This document shows positions 1-7,798 of a stretch of 64,000 nt of DNA, in pieces. Numbering within the stretch: position 1 is the first letter of the stretch; every line of letters begins with the position of its first letter. The translations under genes and the position numbers were made by a program. This DNA comes from Arthrobacter sp. SLBN-112 (GTDB lineage: Bacteria > Actinomycetota > Actinomycetes > Actinomycetales > Micrococcaceae): NCBI RefSeq assembly GCF_006715225.1, contig NZ_VFMU01000001.1:496001-560000 (forward strand). Direction: 5' to 3'. Below the pieces are notes generated by a model. The model saw only the letters and a program-made list of their open reading frames with translations, was not told the origin of the DNA and ran no database searches.

Positions 1-678
1 AACGACACCAACGGCGGCCTCTACATCTCCCTGATGGGACAGTTCGGCCGCAAACGCGATGCTGGAGCCTACTCCATCCTCTCGCTCGAATCCGGCCCCT
101 TCCTGACCATGGTCACCCTCGGCATCGCCGGCCTCGCTGCCTTCCCCTGGCAGGCACTCGTCGGCGCGATCCTCCCGCTGGCACTGGGCATGCTCCTCGG
201 AAACCTGGACAAGAACATGCGGCATCTCCTGGCCCCGCTGGTGCCGGCAATGATTCCGTTCCTGGGCCTGGCCCTCGGCCTGACCATCAACCTCAACGCC
301 GTCGTTGAAGCAGGACTGCTCGGCATCGCACTTGGACTGTTCGTGGTCTTCGTCGGCGGCGCAGTGCTGCTGCTCGCCGACAAACTCACCGGTGGTGACG
401 GCGTGGCAGGCCTCGCCGCGGCAACCACAGCCGGAAACGCGGCCCTCGTCCCCGCCATCATTGCCACGGCCAACCCCGTCTACGCGCCGGCCGCGGAACA
501 CGCCACAGTGCTCGTGGCAGCCTCGGTCGTCGTCTCCGCAGTGCTCTGCCCAATCGTCACCTCAGCATGGGCCCGCCGGGTGCAGAAAAAGGAGGGCCTA
601 GCGGACGCAGAAGACAACTCGGCCGAGCAGGAGGCGCTAGCCCCCAAGCATGCAGGTAGTACCCCAGAACTGACCTAG
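1..678 (+). CDS. kdgT: 2-keto-3-deoxygluconate permease, 5' truncated
   Basis: The reading frame is open from the first base, so the N-terminus lies outside the window; 225 residues are present against about 320 for the family. KdgT carries 2-keto-3-deoxygluconate, the product of pectin breakdown, across the inner membrane with protons. The visible part starts with the family-typical NDTNGGLY segment and MGQFG, followed by about six hydrophobic helices (for example around [17 protein letters not shown] and the glycine/alanine-rich [11 protein letters not shown]). The tail after the last helix is hydrophilic and acidic. The substrate links it to the pectinolytic genes at 11347-14594, though they are not in one operon. 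A 10-bp hairpin follows the stop codon. Assignment to the KdgT family is by sequence recognition; substrate is inferred from the family. Confidence 0.88.
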   Translation, partial: NDTNGGLYISLMGQFGRKRDAGAYSILSLESGPFLTMVTLGIAGLAAFPWQALVGAILPLALGMLLGNLDKNMRHLLAPLVPAMIPFLGLALGLTINLNAVVEAGLLGIALGLFVVFVGGAVLLLADKLTGGDGVAGLAAATTAGNAALVPAIIATANPVYAPAAEHATVLVAASVVVSAVLCPIVTSAWARRVQKKEGLADAEDNSAEQEALAPKHAGSTPELT

Positions 679-694
679 CAGTACTGAAGGAAAA

Positions 695-728
695 GGGCGG
701 GGCGTGCACACGGGTGCCCGCCCCGCCC
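695..728. terminator. Hairpin after kdgT
   Basis: Perfect 10-bp inverted repeat GGGCGGGGCG / CGCCCCGCCC with a 14-nt loop, 16 bases after the kdgT stop. No clear T-run follows, so termination strength is uncertain. Confidence 0.6.
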
Positions 729-785
729 ATCCTTATATACCCGGACCTGGTGGACGGAAACGCCAAATCCACCGGAAGGAACACC

Positions 786-1037
786 ATGAATGCACACACT
801 CAGCTAGTGAAAGTCCCATCCCCCGGCGCGCAAAGTCGCCTACTCAGCTACCGCAACTGGATTCACCTGAACCCGGGCGACAGGGTGATCGTCAAACGGA
901 CCGGATGTGCACCCGAACATGGCACGGTGGATGACGTCGGCGAAGACGCCTCATACTTTTGGGTCTGGATTGACGGCCAAGGCAGAACTCTGATCTTCCA
1001 CGGAGACGGATCGATCATTCACAAACTCCTCCACTAG
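786..1037 (+). CDS. Small conserved-looking hypothetical protein (83 aa)
   Basis: I do not recognise a named family. The start ATG at 786 is chosen because GGAAGGA lies about six bases upstream; an upstream in-frame extension would run through the kdgT terminator and is unlikely. The protein has no signal peptide or membrane segment. The middle, LNPGDRVIVKRTG...GTVDDVG...FWVWIDGQGR, alternates hydrophobic and charged residues around glycines in the manner of a small SH3-like beta barrel, but this is only an impression from the sequence. It stands alone on the plus strand between kdgT and a decayed recombinase. Codon use is typical of the window, supporting a real gene. Confidence 0.6.
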   Translation: MNAHTQLVKVPSPGAQSRLLSYRNWIHLNPGDRVIVKRTGCAPEHGTVDDVGEDASYFWVWIDGQGRTLIFHGDGSIIHKLLH

Positions 1038-1069
1038 CCTCAGCCGACATAACTAATAAAAGGCATAGG

Positions 1070-1096
1070 CGTCTCGAAACCCTGGGATACGAGACG
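1070..1096. terminator. Weak hairpin after small hypothetical gene
   Basis: CGTCTCG at 1070-1076 pairs with CGAGACG at 1090-1096 across a 13-nt loop, 32 bases after the preceding stop codon. No T-run follows. Could equally be a remnant recombination site of the neighbouring decayed recombinase. Confidence 0.35.
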
Positions 1097-1176
1097 TCTC
1101 ACAGGCTGGGTCACTGTGACGATTGCCGTATCTTATTTTTCGCGGAATCGTCAGAGTTCTTCCACCGTCCGATTCT

Positions 1177-1479
1177 CGCAACTATGTCTCGAAACCTTCT
1201 GGTTGAATCGCTGAACAGGCGGACCTTCTTGCCGCTGGAGTCCGGCGCGATGACCTTTACATTGATCACGGCGTGTCCGGGACGCGAAATTCACGACAAC
1301 AGTTCGATCGGTCCATCGACGCGCTGATCGATGGCGACACCTGTTCATCACTAGGCTCGACAGGCTCGGACGTTCCACACAGAATATGCTCGCCTTCGCC
1401 GATGAACTCCGCAGTCGAGGAGCGGGCCTGCGCGTTCTAGAGCACGGTAGAGGCGATGGCGACACTGCGATACACGCGA
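1177..1479 (+). pseudogene. Decayed serine recombinase (resolvase/invertase) N-terminal domain
   Basis: Read in two frames, the DNA encodes pieces of the serine recombinase catalytic domain. From about 1216 (frame 1) it gives QADLLAAGVRRDDLYIDHGVSGTR and then QQFDRSIDALIDGDT. After a one-base loss near 1338-1341 the frame changes and continues as LFITRLDRLGRSTQNMLAFADELRSRGAGLRVL. These are the conserved IDHGVSGT, D-R-L-GRS and ADEL-RGAGLRVL blocks of Tn3-type resolvases and DNA invertases. Upstream, a degenerate RNYVS and an in-frame stop at 1204 replace the YVRVST start with its nucleophile serine. The frame ends abruptly at GDGDTA, where the family normally continues with TPMGS. The gene is therefore broken by a stop, a frameshift and loss of the C-terminal half. 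Confidence 0.82.
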
Positions 1480-1484
1480 CAGGC

Positions 1485-1565
1485 AATGACGGGAGCGTGG
1501 CCCAGAACTACCAGGGTGGCGTCATTCACTGGAGCCCAAGCGGCTCCTACAGCACCTGGGTGTAG
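1485..1565 (+). pseudogene. LGFP-repeat protein fragment, fused in frame to the recombinase remnant
   Basis: The frame that carries the second half of the recombinase remnant runs straight on into QNYQGGVIHWSPSGSYSTW and then a TAG at 1563. QNFQGG-I-WSP-TGA is the core of the LGFP repeat, found in exported cell-wall-associated hydrolases of actinobacteria. Only about one repeat is present. The junction between the two unrelated families falls near 1465-1490. The remaining 60 bases up to the IclR stop hold nothing I recognise. Confidence 0.65.
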
Positions 1566-1628
1566 GGACTGGATGCTGCCGTTGGGGACGGCGTTCCGCG
1601 TGCTTGGAGGGCGGCTGGCACGGCAACA

Positions 1629-2465
1629 TCAGGTTTCCGGACGGCCACCCAGGCGGGTGGTGACCTTGGCGGCGGCGGACACGCAGGCCTCGCCCAGGCT
1701 CCCGAACTGTTCCTTCGACACCCGGAAGCGGGGCGCCGGGATCAGGACGGCAGCCACCACGTCGCCGCGGTGGTCGCGGACGGGGGCGGCCACGCCCACC
1801 TCGTCCATGGACGATTCACCATAGTTTCCCGCCCATCCCCGCTGCGCCACGTCCTGGAGCCTGGCTTCGTAAGCCGCCAATCCGGCGTCGTCCAGTCCAG
1901 GGAAGGTGATGGTTCCGCTGCGCAGCAGCTCCCGCACCCGCTCGGCCGGCAGGGTGGAGAGGAACACCTGGACCGAGGCGCTCATGGCGTCCCGGTAGCG
2001 CGCGCCAAGGGGCGTGGTGTGCTTGATCTGGTGGTGGCTGGCGATCTGCTCCACGCAGATGGCCTCGTCCCCGTTCCACAGCATCAGCGCACTGGTCTCC
2101 CCTGTCTGCTCGGTCAACTGCCGCAGGACCGGGTATGCCACGCGGCGCTCTTCCATCTCGGCCAGCAGCGGTCCGGCGACGGCGATCAGGCCCAGGCCCA
2201 GCCGGAACCGCTTGGTCTCAGGGTCCCGCTCCACCAGGTTTTCCTGCTCGAAGGTGGCCAGGATGCGGGAAACGCTGCTCTTGTGCATGCCCACGCGGTT
2301 GGCGATTTCGGTGACGCCCAGCAGCGGTTCGTCCGCCGTGAAGGTGCGCAGGACGGCGATGGCATTGACGACGACTGAGGCGCCTTTGGCGTCCGTCCCG
2401 CCGTTGGTGCCGGTGCCGCTGCCGTTGCTGTCGGAGGTTGTTGCAGGAGTCATGGTGGACACCAT
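1629..2465 (-). CDS. IclR-family transcriptional regulator
   Basis: The 278-residue protein has a low-complexity Gly/Thr-rich head (1-28), the IclR winged helix at about 30-92 (TEIANRVGMHKSSVSRILATF is the recognition region) and a C-terminal effector domain at about 105-275 with the usual SA--QVFLSTLP and G-A-PVRDHRG-VVAA motifs. AGGAAAG abuts the ATG at 2465, so the GTG one codon later (2462) may be the true start. It is transcribed in the same direction as the creatinase and transporter genes (80-bp gap from the creatinase stop), which suggests it is the local regulator of creatine use. IclR proteins bind short palindromes; two GTTGC-N7-GCAAC sites lie upstream of the transporter. Confidence 0.92.
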   Translation of the reverse strand: MVSTMTPATTSDSNGSGTGTNGGTDAKGASVVVNAIAVLRTFTADEPLLGVTEIANRVGMHKSSVSRILATFEQENLVERDPETKRFRLGLGLIAVAGPLLAEMEERRVAYPVLRQLTEQTGETSALMLWNGDEAICVEQIASHHQIKHTTPLGARYRDAMSASVQVFLSTLPAERVRELLRSGTITFPGLDDAGLAAYEARLQDVAQRGWAGNYGESSMDEVGVAAPVRDHRGDVVAAVLIPAPRFRVSKEQFGSLGEACVSAAAKVTTRLGGRPET

Positions 2466-2545
2466 CTTTCCTCATGCGCGGGTATTTGGCCGGGACGGCG
2501 GAAGCGGCGCCACGTGACCGTGGCGCCGCTTCCCGGTGGTGATGG

Positions 2546-3802
2546 TTAGCCCTGGATGATGTTGTGCTCCGGGCCGAACGGGAACTTGGTGATGTTCTCG
2601 ACGGTGTTGTCCTCACCGATGACCAGGATGTCGTGTTCGCGGTAGCCGCCGGCGCCGGGCAGGCCGTCCGCCACCGTGATCATGGGCTCCATGGACACCA
2701 CCATGCCCGGTTCCAGCACGGTGTCGATGTCCTCGCGCAGTTCCAGGCCGGCTTCACGACCGTAGTAGTGGCTGAGGACGCCGAAGGAGTGGCCGTAGCC
2801 GAAGGTGCGGTTGGCCAGCAGGCCGTGGCTGGTGTAGATCTCGTTGAGCTCGGCGGCGATGTCCTTGCAGACGGCGCCGGGCTTGATGAGTTCCAGGCCG
2901 CGCTTGTGGACCTCCACGTTGATGTTCCACAGCTCCAGGGACCGTTCGTCCGGCTGGCCCAGGAAGAGGGTGCGCTCCAGGGCGGTGTAGTAGCCGGAGG
3001 TCATCGGGAAGCAGTTGAGCGAGAGGATGTCGCCCTGCTGCAGCTTCCGGGTGGTGGCCCAGTTGTGCGCGCCGTCGGTGTTGATGCCGGACTGGAACCA
3101 CACCCAGGTGTCGCGGACCTCACGGTGCGGGAACGTGCGGGCGATTTCGTGCACCATGGCTTCGGTGCCGACCAGGGCCACCTCGTACTCGGTGATGCCC
3201 TCGCGGATGGCGTTGCGGATGGCTTCGCCGCCCAGGTCGCCGATGCGGGCGCCGTGCTTGATGACCTCGATTTCCTCGGCGGACTTGATCATGCGCTGGC
3301 GCATGGCGTCCTGCGAGACATCCAGGAGTTCTGCCCCCGGGAAGGCTGCGGCGATCTTCTCGCGAGTCAGGCCCGGGAGGAAGTCGTCCTCGACGCCCAG
3401 CCGGGAGGCCTTGACGCCGCGCTGGCGCAGGGCCTCCTGCAGGCCGAAGAAGAAGTTGTCGCGGCGCCAGTCGGTGTAGACGATGTTCTCGCCGTAGGAG
3501 GTGCGCCACGGCATGCCGGCGTCGATGTTCGCGGTGACGGTGACGGAATCGTCTGCCGTAACCACCAGGGCGTAGTTGCGGCCGAACGTGGTGTACAGGA
3601 AGTCGGAGTAGTACTTGATGCCGTGGTAGCTGGTGAGGATGACGGCGTCCAGGTCCTTGGCGGCCATGATCCGGCGGAGCCCGCCCAGGCGGCGCTCGAA
3701 CTCTGCGTCGGAGAACGTGAGCTTGCCCTTGGAGCCGATGTGGAGGACCTTGAGGCGCTCGAGTTCGGCGATGGACGAGGCGTCATCGGCAGTGATAGTC
3801 AC
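2546..3802 (-). CDS. Creatinase (creatine amidinohydrolase)
   Basis: Creatinase hydrolyses creatine to sarcosine and urea in the cytoplasm. The 418 residues match the family length (about 400-410) and the whole C-terminal half carries creatinase signatures: WVWFQSGINTDGAHN with the presumed catalytic His246, LSLNCFPMTSGYYTALERT, NRTFGYGHSFG (His338), SHYYGREAGLELREDID, EPGMVVSMEP (Glu372) and GGYREHDIL (Glu389), ending FGPEHNII. The N-terminal creatinase_N domain (about 35-165) includes NIVYTDWRRDNFF. The fold is shared with M24 aminopeptidases, but the match to creatinase is much closer than to prolidases or ectoine hydrolase. Start is GTG at 3802 with AAAGG upstream. It follows the transporter gene and precedes the IclR gene. 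No sarcosine oxidase or urease is in the window. Confidence 0.9.
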   Translation of the reverse strand: MTITADDASSIAELERLKVLHIGSKGKLTFSDAEFERRLGGLRRIMAAKDLDAVILTSYHGIKYYSDFLYTTFGRNYALVVTADDSVTVTANIDAGMPWRTSYGENIVYTDWRRDNFFFGLQEALRQRGVKASRLGVEDDFLPGLTREKIAAAFPGAELLDVSQDAMRQRMIKSAEEIEVIKHGARIGDLGGEAIRNAIREGITEYEVALVGTEAMVHEIARTFPHREVRDTWVWFQSGINTDGAHNWATTRKLQQGDILSLNCFPMTSGYYTALERTLFLGQPDERSLELWNINVEVHKRGLELIKPGAVCKDIAAELNEIYTSHGLLANRTFGYGHSFGVLSHYYGREAGLELREDIDTVLEPGMVVSMEPMITVADGLPGAGGYREHDILVIGEDNTVENITKFPFGPEHNIIQG

Positions 3803-3898
3803 AGGGGTGGTGCCTTTCTAATGGATGCAGCTGCTGCCAGGGCAGGGGGTGCTGCAGTTGGTGTTGTGGAAGAGGTTGGTTTAGGGGCCTCTGGTTGC

Positions 3899-5269
3899 TC
3901 AGAGGTGTTTGAGGGGCTTCCGCGACGTTTCGGCGGCGAACAGCACAGCCACCAGGGATACGGCGGAGGCGGCCACCAGGTACCAGCCGGGGGCCAGCTT
4001 GCTCTGCGTCAGGCCGATCAGCAGGGTAGCCATGAAGGGCGCGGTGCCGCCGAAGAGCGCGTTGGAGAGGTTGAAGCTGACGGCGAAGCCGCTGTACCGG
4101 ACCTTGGTGGGGAAGAGTTCGGCAAGGAAGCTGGGCAGGGTGCCGTCGTTCAGGGTGAGCATCCCGCCCAGCAGGATCTGGACCAGGACGATGACCAGGA
4201 AGTTGCCGGTGTCCAGCAGCATGAAGGCCGGAACGGTCAGGAGCATGAACAGCACGGAGGCAGTGATCAGCATGCGCTTGCGGCCAAACCGGTCTGACGC
4301 GATGCCGGTCAGGAAGATGAAGCCGATGTAGCTGGCCAGGGCGATGGTGGTGGCCAGGAAGGATTCGGTGGGCCCGAAGCCCAGTTCCTCGGAAAGGTAG
4401 GTGGGCATGTAGCTGAGGATGACGTAGAAGCCGACGGCGTTGAGCAGCACTGCGCCGCAGGCGATGACCAGCTGTTTGCGGTAAGTCCGGAACATGTCCA
4501 GGGCAGGCGCTTTGGGTGCTGATTCTTCCTGGTCAGCCAGGGCGCGGAAGGCAGGAGTGTCTTCGAGCTTGGTGCGGATGTAGCGGCCGATCAGGCCCAT
4601 GGGGGCGGCCAGGAGGAACGGCAGCCGCCAGCCCCACTCGTGCAGCTGTTCGGTGCTGAGCACCGAGCTGAGGAGCGCCGCGATCAGTGAGCCCAGGAGC
4701 AGGCCCGCTGCGGTGCTGGCCGGCACCACCGCGGCATAGAGTCCGCGGCGGTTGGCCGGCGCGTATTCCACCAGGAAGGCTGAGGCGCCTGCGTATTCGC
4801 CGGCTGCCGAGAACCCTTGGACCACACGGACCAGGAGCAGCAGGAGCGGAGCCAGCATGCCGATGGTGGCGTAGCCCGGGATGAGGGCGATGCAGAAGGT
4901 GGAGACGGACATGATGACGATGGAGAGTGACAGGGCTTTGCGCCTGCCCAGCTTGTCGCCGATATGGCCCCAGAAGAAGCCGCCCAGGGGACGGACGAAG
5001 AAGGAAATGGCAAAGACGCCGAAAGTTGCCAGCAGTGCGGTCTGCCGGTCCGCTTCGGGGAAGAAGACCGAGGAGATGACGGCCGCGAGGTAGCCGTACA
5101 CGGCGTAGTCGAACCACTCGACGAAGTTGCCGATGAAGCTCGCGGTAACCACCCGTCGTCGTACGTCTTTGCTGGGCACCGTATTGTCCACGCCATGCCC
5201 TGCCCGGGCAGGAGCATTGTCGTCATTGGCAACGACTCCTGCGAGGGGTGAGGTTGATTCTTTACTCAA
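3899..5269 (-). CDS. MFS transporter, metabolite:H+ symporter type; probable creatine uptake
   Basis: Twelve hydrophobic segments and the signatures of the MHS branch of the major facilitator superfamily are present: SFIGNFVEWFDYAVYGY at the first helix, the loop motif GHIGDKLGRRKALSLS, RVVQGFSAAGEYAGA, and SDRFGRKRM in the second half. This branch carries osmolytes and organic acids such as proline, betaine and citrate. The in-frame opening extends to 5350, but I prefer the TTG at 5269 (preceded by GGTGG): it gives a normal 40-residue head and leaves the operator-like repeat at 5293-5322 in the promoter. An ATG at 5299 has no ribosome site. Adjacency to creatinase suggests the substrate is creatine or a relative; that is inference. 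Confidence 0.88.
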   Translation of the reverse strand: MSKESTSPLAGVVANDDNAPARAGHGVDNTVPSKDVRRRVVTASFIGNFVEWFDYAVYGYLAAVISSVFFPEADRQTALLATFGVFAISFFVRPLGGFFWGHIGDKLGRRKALSLSIVIMSVSTFCIALIPGYATIGMLAPLLLLLVRVVQGFSAAGEYAGASAFLVEYAPANRRGLYAAVVPASTAAGLLLGSLIAALLSSVLSTEQLHEWGWRLPFLLAAPMGLIGRYIRTKLEDTPAFRALADQEESAPKAPALDMFRTYRKQLVIACGAVLLNAVGFYVILSYMPTYLSEELGFGPTESFLATTIALASYIGFIFLTGIASDRFGRKRMLITASVLFMLLTVPAFMLLDTGNFLVIVLVQILLGGMLTLNDGTLPSFLAELFPTKVRYSGFAVSFNLSNALFGGTAPFMATLLIGLTQSKLAPGWYLVAASAVSLVAVLFAAETSRKPLKHL

Positions 5270-5292
5270 TGGAACCACCAGTGAAAGTAGGA

Positions 5293-5322
5293 GTTGCATC
5301 TGTTGCAACGTGGTTGTTTCAA
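5293..5322. promoter_or_regulatory. Composite operator, copy 1 (candidate IclR site)
   Basis: GTTGC-N7-GCAAC (5293-5309), then two bases, then GGTTG-N3-CAA (5312-5322). The same arrangement with identical spacing recurs at 5439-5468. The first element is a perfect 5-bp inverted repeat of the size bound by IclR dimers. It lies just upstream of the preferred transporter start. Confidence 0.6.
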
Positions 5323-5438
5323 GATAGGTCGTGACGCGCACCACAGTCAATAGCTCCGGCGCAGATTCTTTCTCCTATTTTGTCCGGTCGCAGTAGCCGC
5401 GCGGAAGACCATAAGGAGGAGTTCTACCGCTAGGCCAT

Positions 5439-5468
5439 GTTGCGCACATTGCAACAGGGTTGAAACAA
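5439..5468. promoter_or_regulatory. Composite operator, copy 2 (candidate IclR site)
   Basis: GTTGC-N7-GCAAC (5439-5455) plus GGTTGAAACAA (5458-5468), a second copy of the element at 5293, 146 bp away in the same orientation (close to 14 helical turns). It sits in the divergent intergenic region between the transporter and the 5536 gene. Confidence 0.6.
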
Positions 5469-5535
5469 ATGGACGATGCCGAAAACGGGTCCTAAGACAC
5501 GGGCCAAAAACCCCGCCCTGCCGCATACTTGCGCC

Positions 5536-6000
5536 ATGGACGTTGCAGCGCGAAAACCGGACCGGATCCTGCTCGCGCTGGTGGGCGTGGTGGTGGTTCT
5601 GGTGGTTGTTGCGCTGGCGGTCGTGTTCACCCGGGGTGAGCCGGCCCCGCTGGATCAGTCCAGCCCCGCCGGAGTGGTCCAGCAGTACAGCAAGGCGGTG
5701 ATCGACGGCGACATTCCCACCGCCCAGTCCTTCCTCACGCCGGGTGCCCGGAGCAGTTGCCGTGGATCGTATCCGGGTGAACCCCGCCCCGCCCGCGTGG
5801 TGTTGATTTCGACGACGGAGCGCACCGATTCTGCCACCGTGAGGGTTTCGATCGTCCAGTCATCCCAGGGCGGACCGTTCGGCCCGTCCGAGTATGAGAT
5901 GGAGGAAGCCTTCTTGCTCCTGAAAGTGAATGGGAAGTGGATGATTGACCAGCCGCCGTATCCCCTGACGGCCTGCTCCGTAGTTCCGGCCAAGCAATGA
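5536..6000 (+). CDS. Membrane-anchored protein of unknown function, NTF2-like outer domain
   Basis: Starting at the ATG at 5536 the protein has 154 residues: a short basic head, one strong membrane helix (about 13-32, ILLALVGVVVVLVVVALAVVF) and an outside domain. The pattern SPAGVVQQYSKAVIDGDIPTAQSFLTPGAR resembles DUF4878/NTF2-like lipoprotein domains in which a helix pair precedes a curved sheet; two cysteines (SSCRG and TACSV) could form a disulfide. The stop codon overlaps the ATG of the next gene by four bases (ATGA), so the two are translationally coupled. Function is unknown; the coupling suggests it works with the multi-helix protein that follows. Confidence 0.72.
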   Translation: MDVAARKPDRILLALVGVVVVLVVVALAVVFTRGEPAPLDQSSPAGVVQQYSKAVIDGDIPTAQSFLTPGARSSCRGSYPGEPRPARVVLISTTERTDSATVRVSIVQSSQGGPFGPSEYEMEEAFLLLKVNGKWMIDQPPYPLTACSVVPAKQ

Positions 6001-7748
6001 CGGCGCCGGCAGCCCCAGCAGTCCGCGCGCCGGCCAGCGGCCTGGCAACCCTCCGCCGGCTGATCCTGTATGTCCTGCTGTTTGCTTTGGTGGTTATCAC
6101 GGCGTCAGGCCTCAGCGGACTGCTGGGACGCCTTTTCCGTACGGCGTCAGTCCTCATCCAGGGCGACGTGGCCGGCCTGGCCCTGTCCCTGGCCTTCACC
6201 CTGATCGGCGGCCCGCTTGCGCTCCTTCTGTGGTGGTTCGCCTGGAGGCGGCTCCACGACGAGTCGGAGCGGACAGCCGCCGGCTGGGGGCTCTACCTAA
6301 CCGGGATGTATGCAGTCTCCCTCATTATTGCCACCACATCGCTGCTAAGTCTGGCAGCTGCCTTGATTGGCATGGAACGAAACGACTGGTCGTCTTCGTT
6401 GGCCAATAGCCTTGTCTGGGGAGCCATCTGGTGGTGGCACCGGTGGATGTGGAAGCACCCGCACAAATCCCCGCGGCATCTCGAAGATATCCGGGTGCTC
6501 ATCGGGTGGGTCTTTGGCTTGCTCCTGGGTGCAGGCGCGGCAATTGCCGCGCTGAGCACACTGCTGGACGCCGCAATCCGCGGCTTCATGTCCACCGCCA
6601 CCCTGGAACCCTGGTGGTTTCCCATCCTGAGGTCCCTCATTTGGGCAGCCGGCGGCGCGGTGGTGTGGTGGTGGCACTGGTTCAGGGAAGGCGGGCGGCG
6701 CTTCCAGACAGCACTGGTGGACGTCACCATCATCGCCGTAGGAATCTTCGTCGCCGGTATCACCGCGTTGGCCGGGCTGGGCCTCATCCTGTTTGTCCTC
6801 CTGCGGCTGGCGTTCGACCGCAGCGAGCCGCTGAACCTCCTGCTCGAACCGCTCGCCCCGGCCATCGCGGCCGCCGTCATCGGGGCTCTGGTGTGGCGGT
6901 ACCACCGCACCGAGTCCGTCCACCGGTCCACGCGGACCCGCCGTGCCAGTCTCCTGGTGACGTCGGCGGTGGCACTGGCGGCAGCGGCTTCCGGTGTGGG
7001 GGTAGTGGTGAACGCGTTGCTGGCCGCCGCGGTATCGCCGCTGGCTGGCAGCGCCACGCGCACCCTTCTTCTGGGCGGCATCAGTTCGCTGGTGGTGGGA
7101 GGCCCGGTGTGGTGGCTGGCCTGGAACCCGAGGCAGCAGCCGCGGACGGCGGACGACATTCCCCCCGGCCGGCGCCTCTACCTGGTGGCGTTTTTCGGTG
7201 TCAGCGCGGTGGTGGCGCTCATTACGCTGCTGGTCATTGGCTACCGGCTGTTCGAATTCCTGCTGGGCGATGTTTCGGGTGGAGGCCTCCTGGACCGTAT
7301 CCGGGCACCGCTGGGGCTTCTGGTGGCCGCGGGGCTGGTGGCGGGTTACCACTTTGCGCTGTGGCGGCACGACCGGGCACTGCTTGCTGCCGCGGCCCCG
7401 GTGCACCAGCGGGTGATTGACCAGGTCACGCTGATCAGCGGTTACGCACAGGAGGGAGTGGACCCGGAGGCTTTGGCGCGCGGCATCAGTGATGCCACCG
7501 GCGGCGCCAAGGTGACCACGTGGCTTAGGGCGGACGACGACGGCGCCGGGCTTCCGCCGTCGTCCGTCCTTCCAGGCGGGGTTGCGGAGGTCATCCGGCA
7601 GGTGGCAGCGGCCCTGGAGGGCGTGACGGCCCGGCACGTCCTGGTGATTGCGGGGCCGGGGACGCGGCTGGAAGTCGCCCCGCTGGTTGCCGCCGAAGGC
7701 GTGGCCGTCCTGGGCGGCGCCGCGCCTGGCCGGGTCCTACGGCCCTAG
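5997..7748 (+). CDS. DUF5671-type polytopic membrane protein
   Basis: The 583-residue protein is almost entirely membrane-embedded, with about 13 hydrophobic segments and several WWWHRW / VVWWWHWF / VWRYHR tryptophan- and histidine-rich loops repeated at regular intervals. That repeated helix-helix-W(W)-H pattern is the mark of DUF5671 proteins, which occur in actinobacteria and chloroflexi and have no known function. The last 110 residues (from about 470) are soluble and predicted cytoplasmic or outside. It overlaps the preceding single-helix protein by four bases and is followed after 50 bp by a lipoprotein gene; the three probably form an envelope-associated set. Confidence 0.8.
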   Translation: MTAPAAPAVRAPASGLATLRRLILYVLLFALVVITASGLSGLLGRLFRTASVLIQGDVAGLALSLAFTLIGGPLALLLWWFAWRRLHDESERTAAGWGLYLTGMYAVSLIIATTSLLSLAAALIGMERNDWSSSLANSLVWGAIWWWHRWMWKHPHKSPRHLEDIRVLIGWVFGLLLGAGAAIAALSTLLDAAIRGFMSTATLEPWWFPILRSLIWAAGGAVVWWWHWFREGGRRFQTALVDVTIIAVGIFVAGITALAGLGLILFVLLRLAFDRSEPLNLLLEPLAPAIAAAVIGALVWRYHRTESVHRSTRTRRASLLVTSAVALAAAASGVGVVVNALLAAAVSPLAGSATRTLLLGGISSLVVGGPVWWLAWNPRQQPRTADDIPPGRRLYLVAFFGVSAVVALITLLVIGYRLFEFLLGDVSGGGLLDRIRAPLGLLVAAGLVAGYHFALWRHDRALLAAAAPVHQRVIDQVTLISGYAQEGVDPEALARGISDATGGAKVTTWLRADDDGAGLPPSSVLPGGVAEVIRQVAAALEGVTARHVLVIAGPGTRLEVAPLVAAEGVAVLGGAAPGRVLRP

Positions 7749-7798
7749 CTGGTCCACAGGCGGAAGCTTAGCGTTGGTGCTGGCAAAGGAGGCCGGCG

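Noticed and set aside
2564..4297. Long plus-strand open frame (577 codons) opposite creatinase and the transporter
   Set aside because: It is a by-product of GC-biased third positions of the real minus-strand genes; its Val/Gly/Asp-rich composition matches no family.
6345..7637. 430-codon minus-strand frame
   Set aside because: Runs antisense to the DUF5671 gene; rich in Arg, Pro and Gln, with no domain and no ribosome site.
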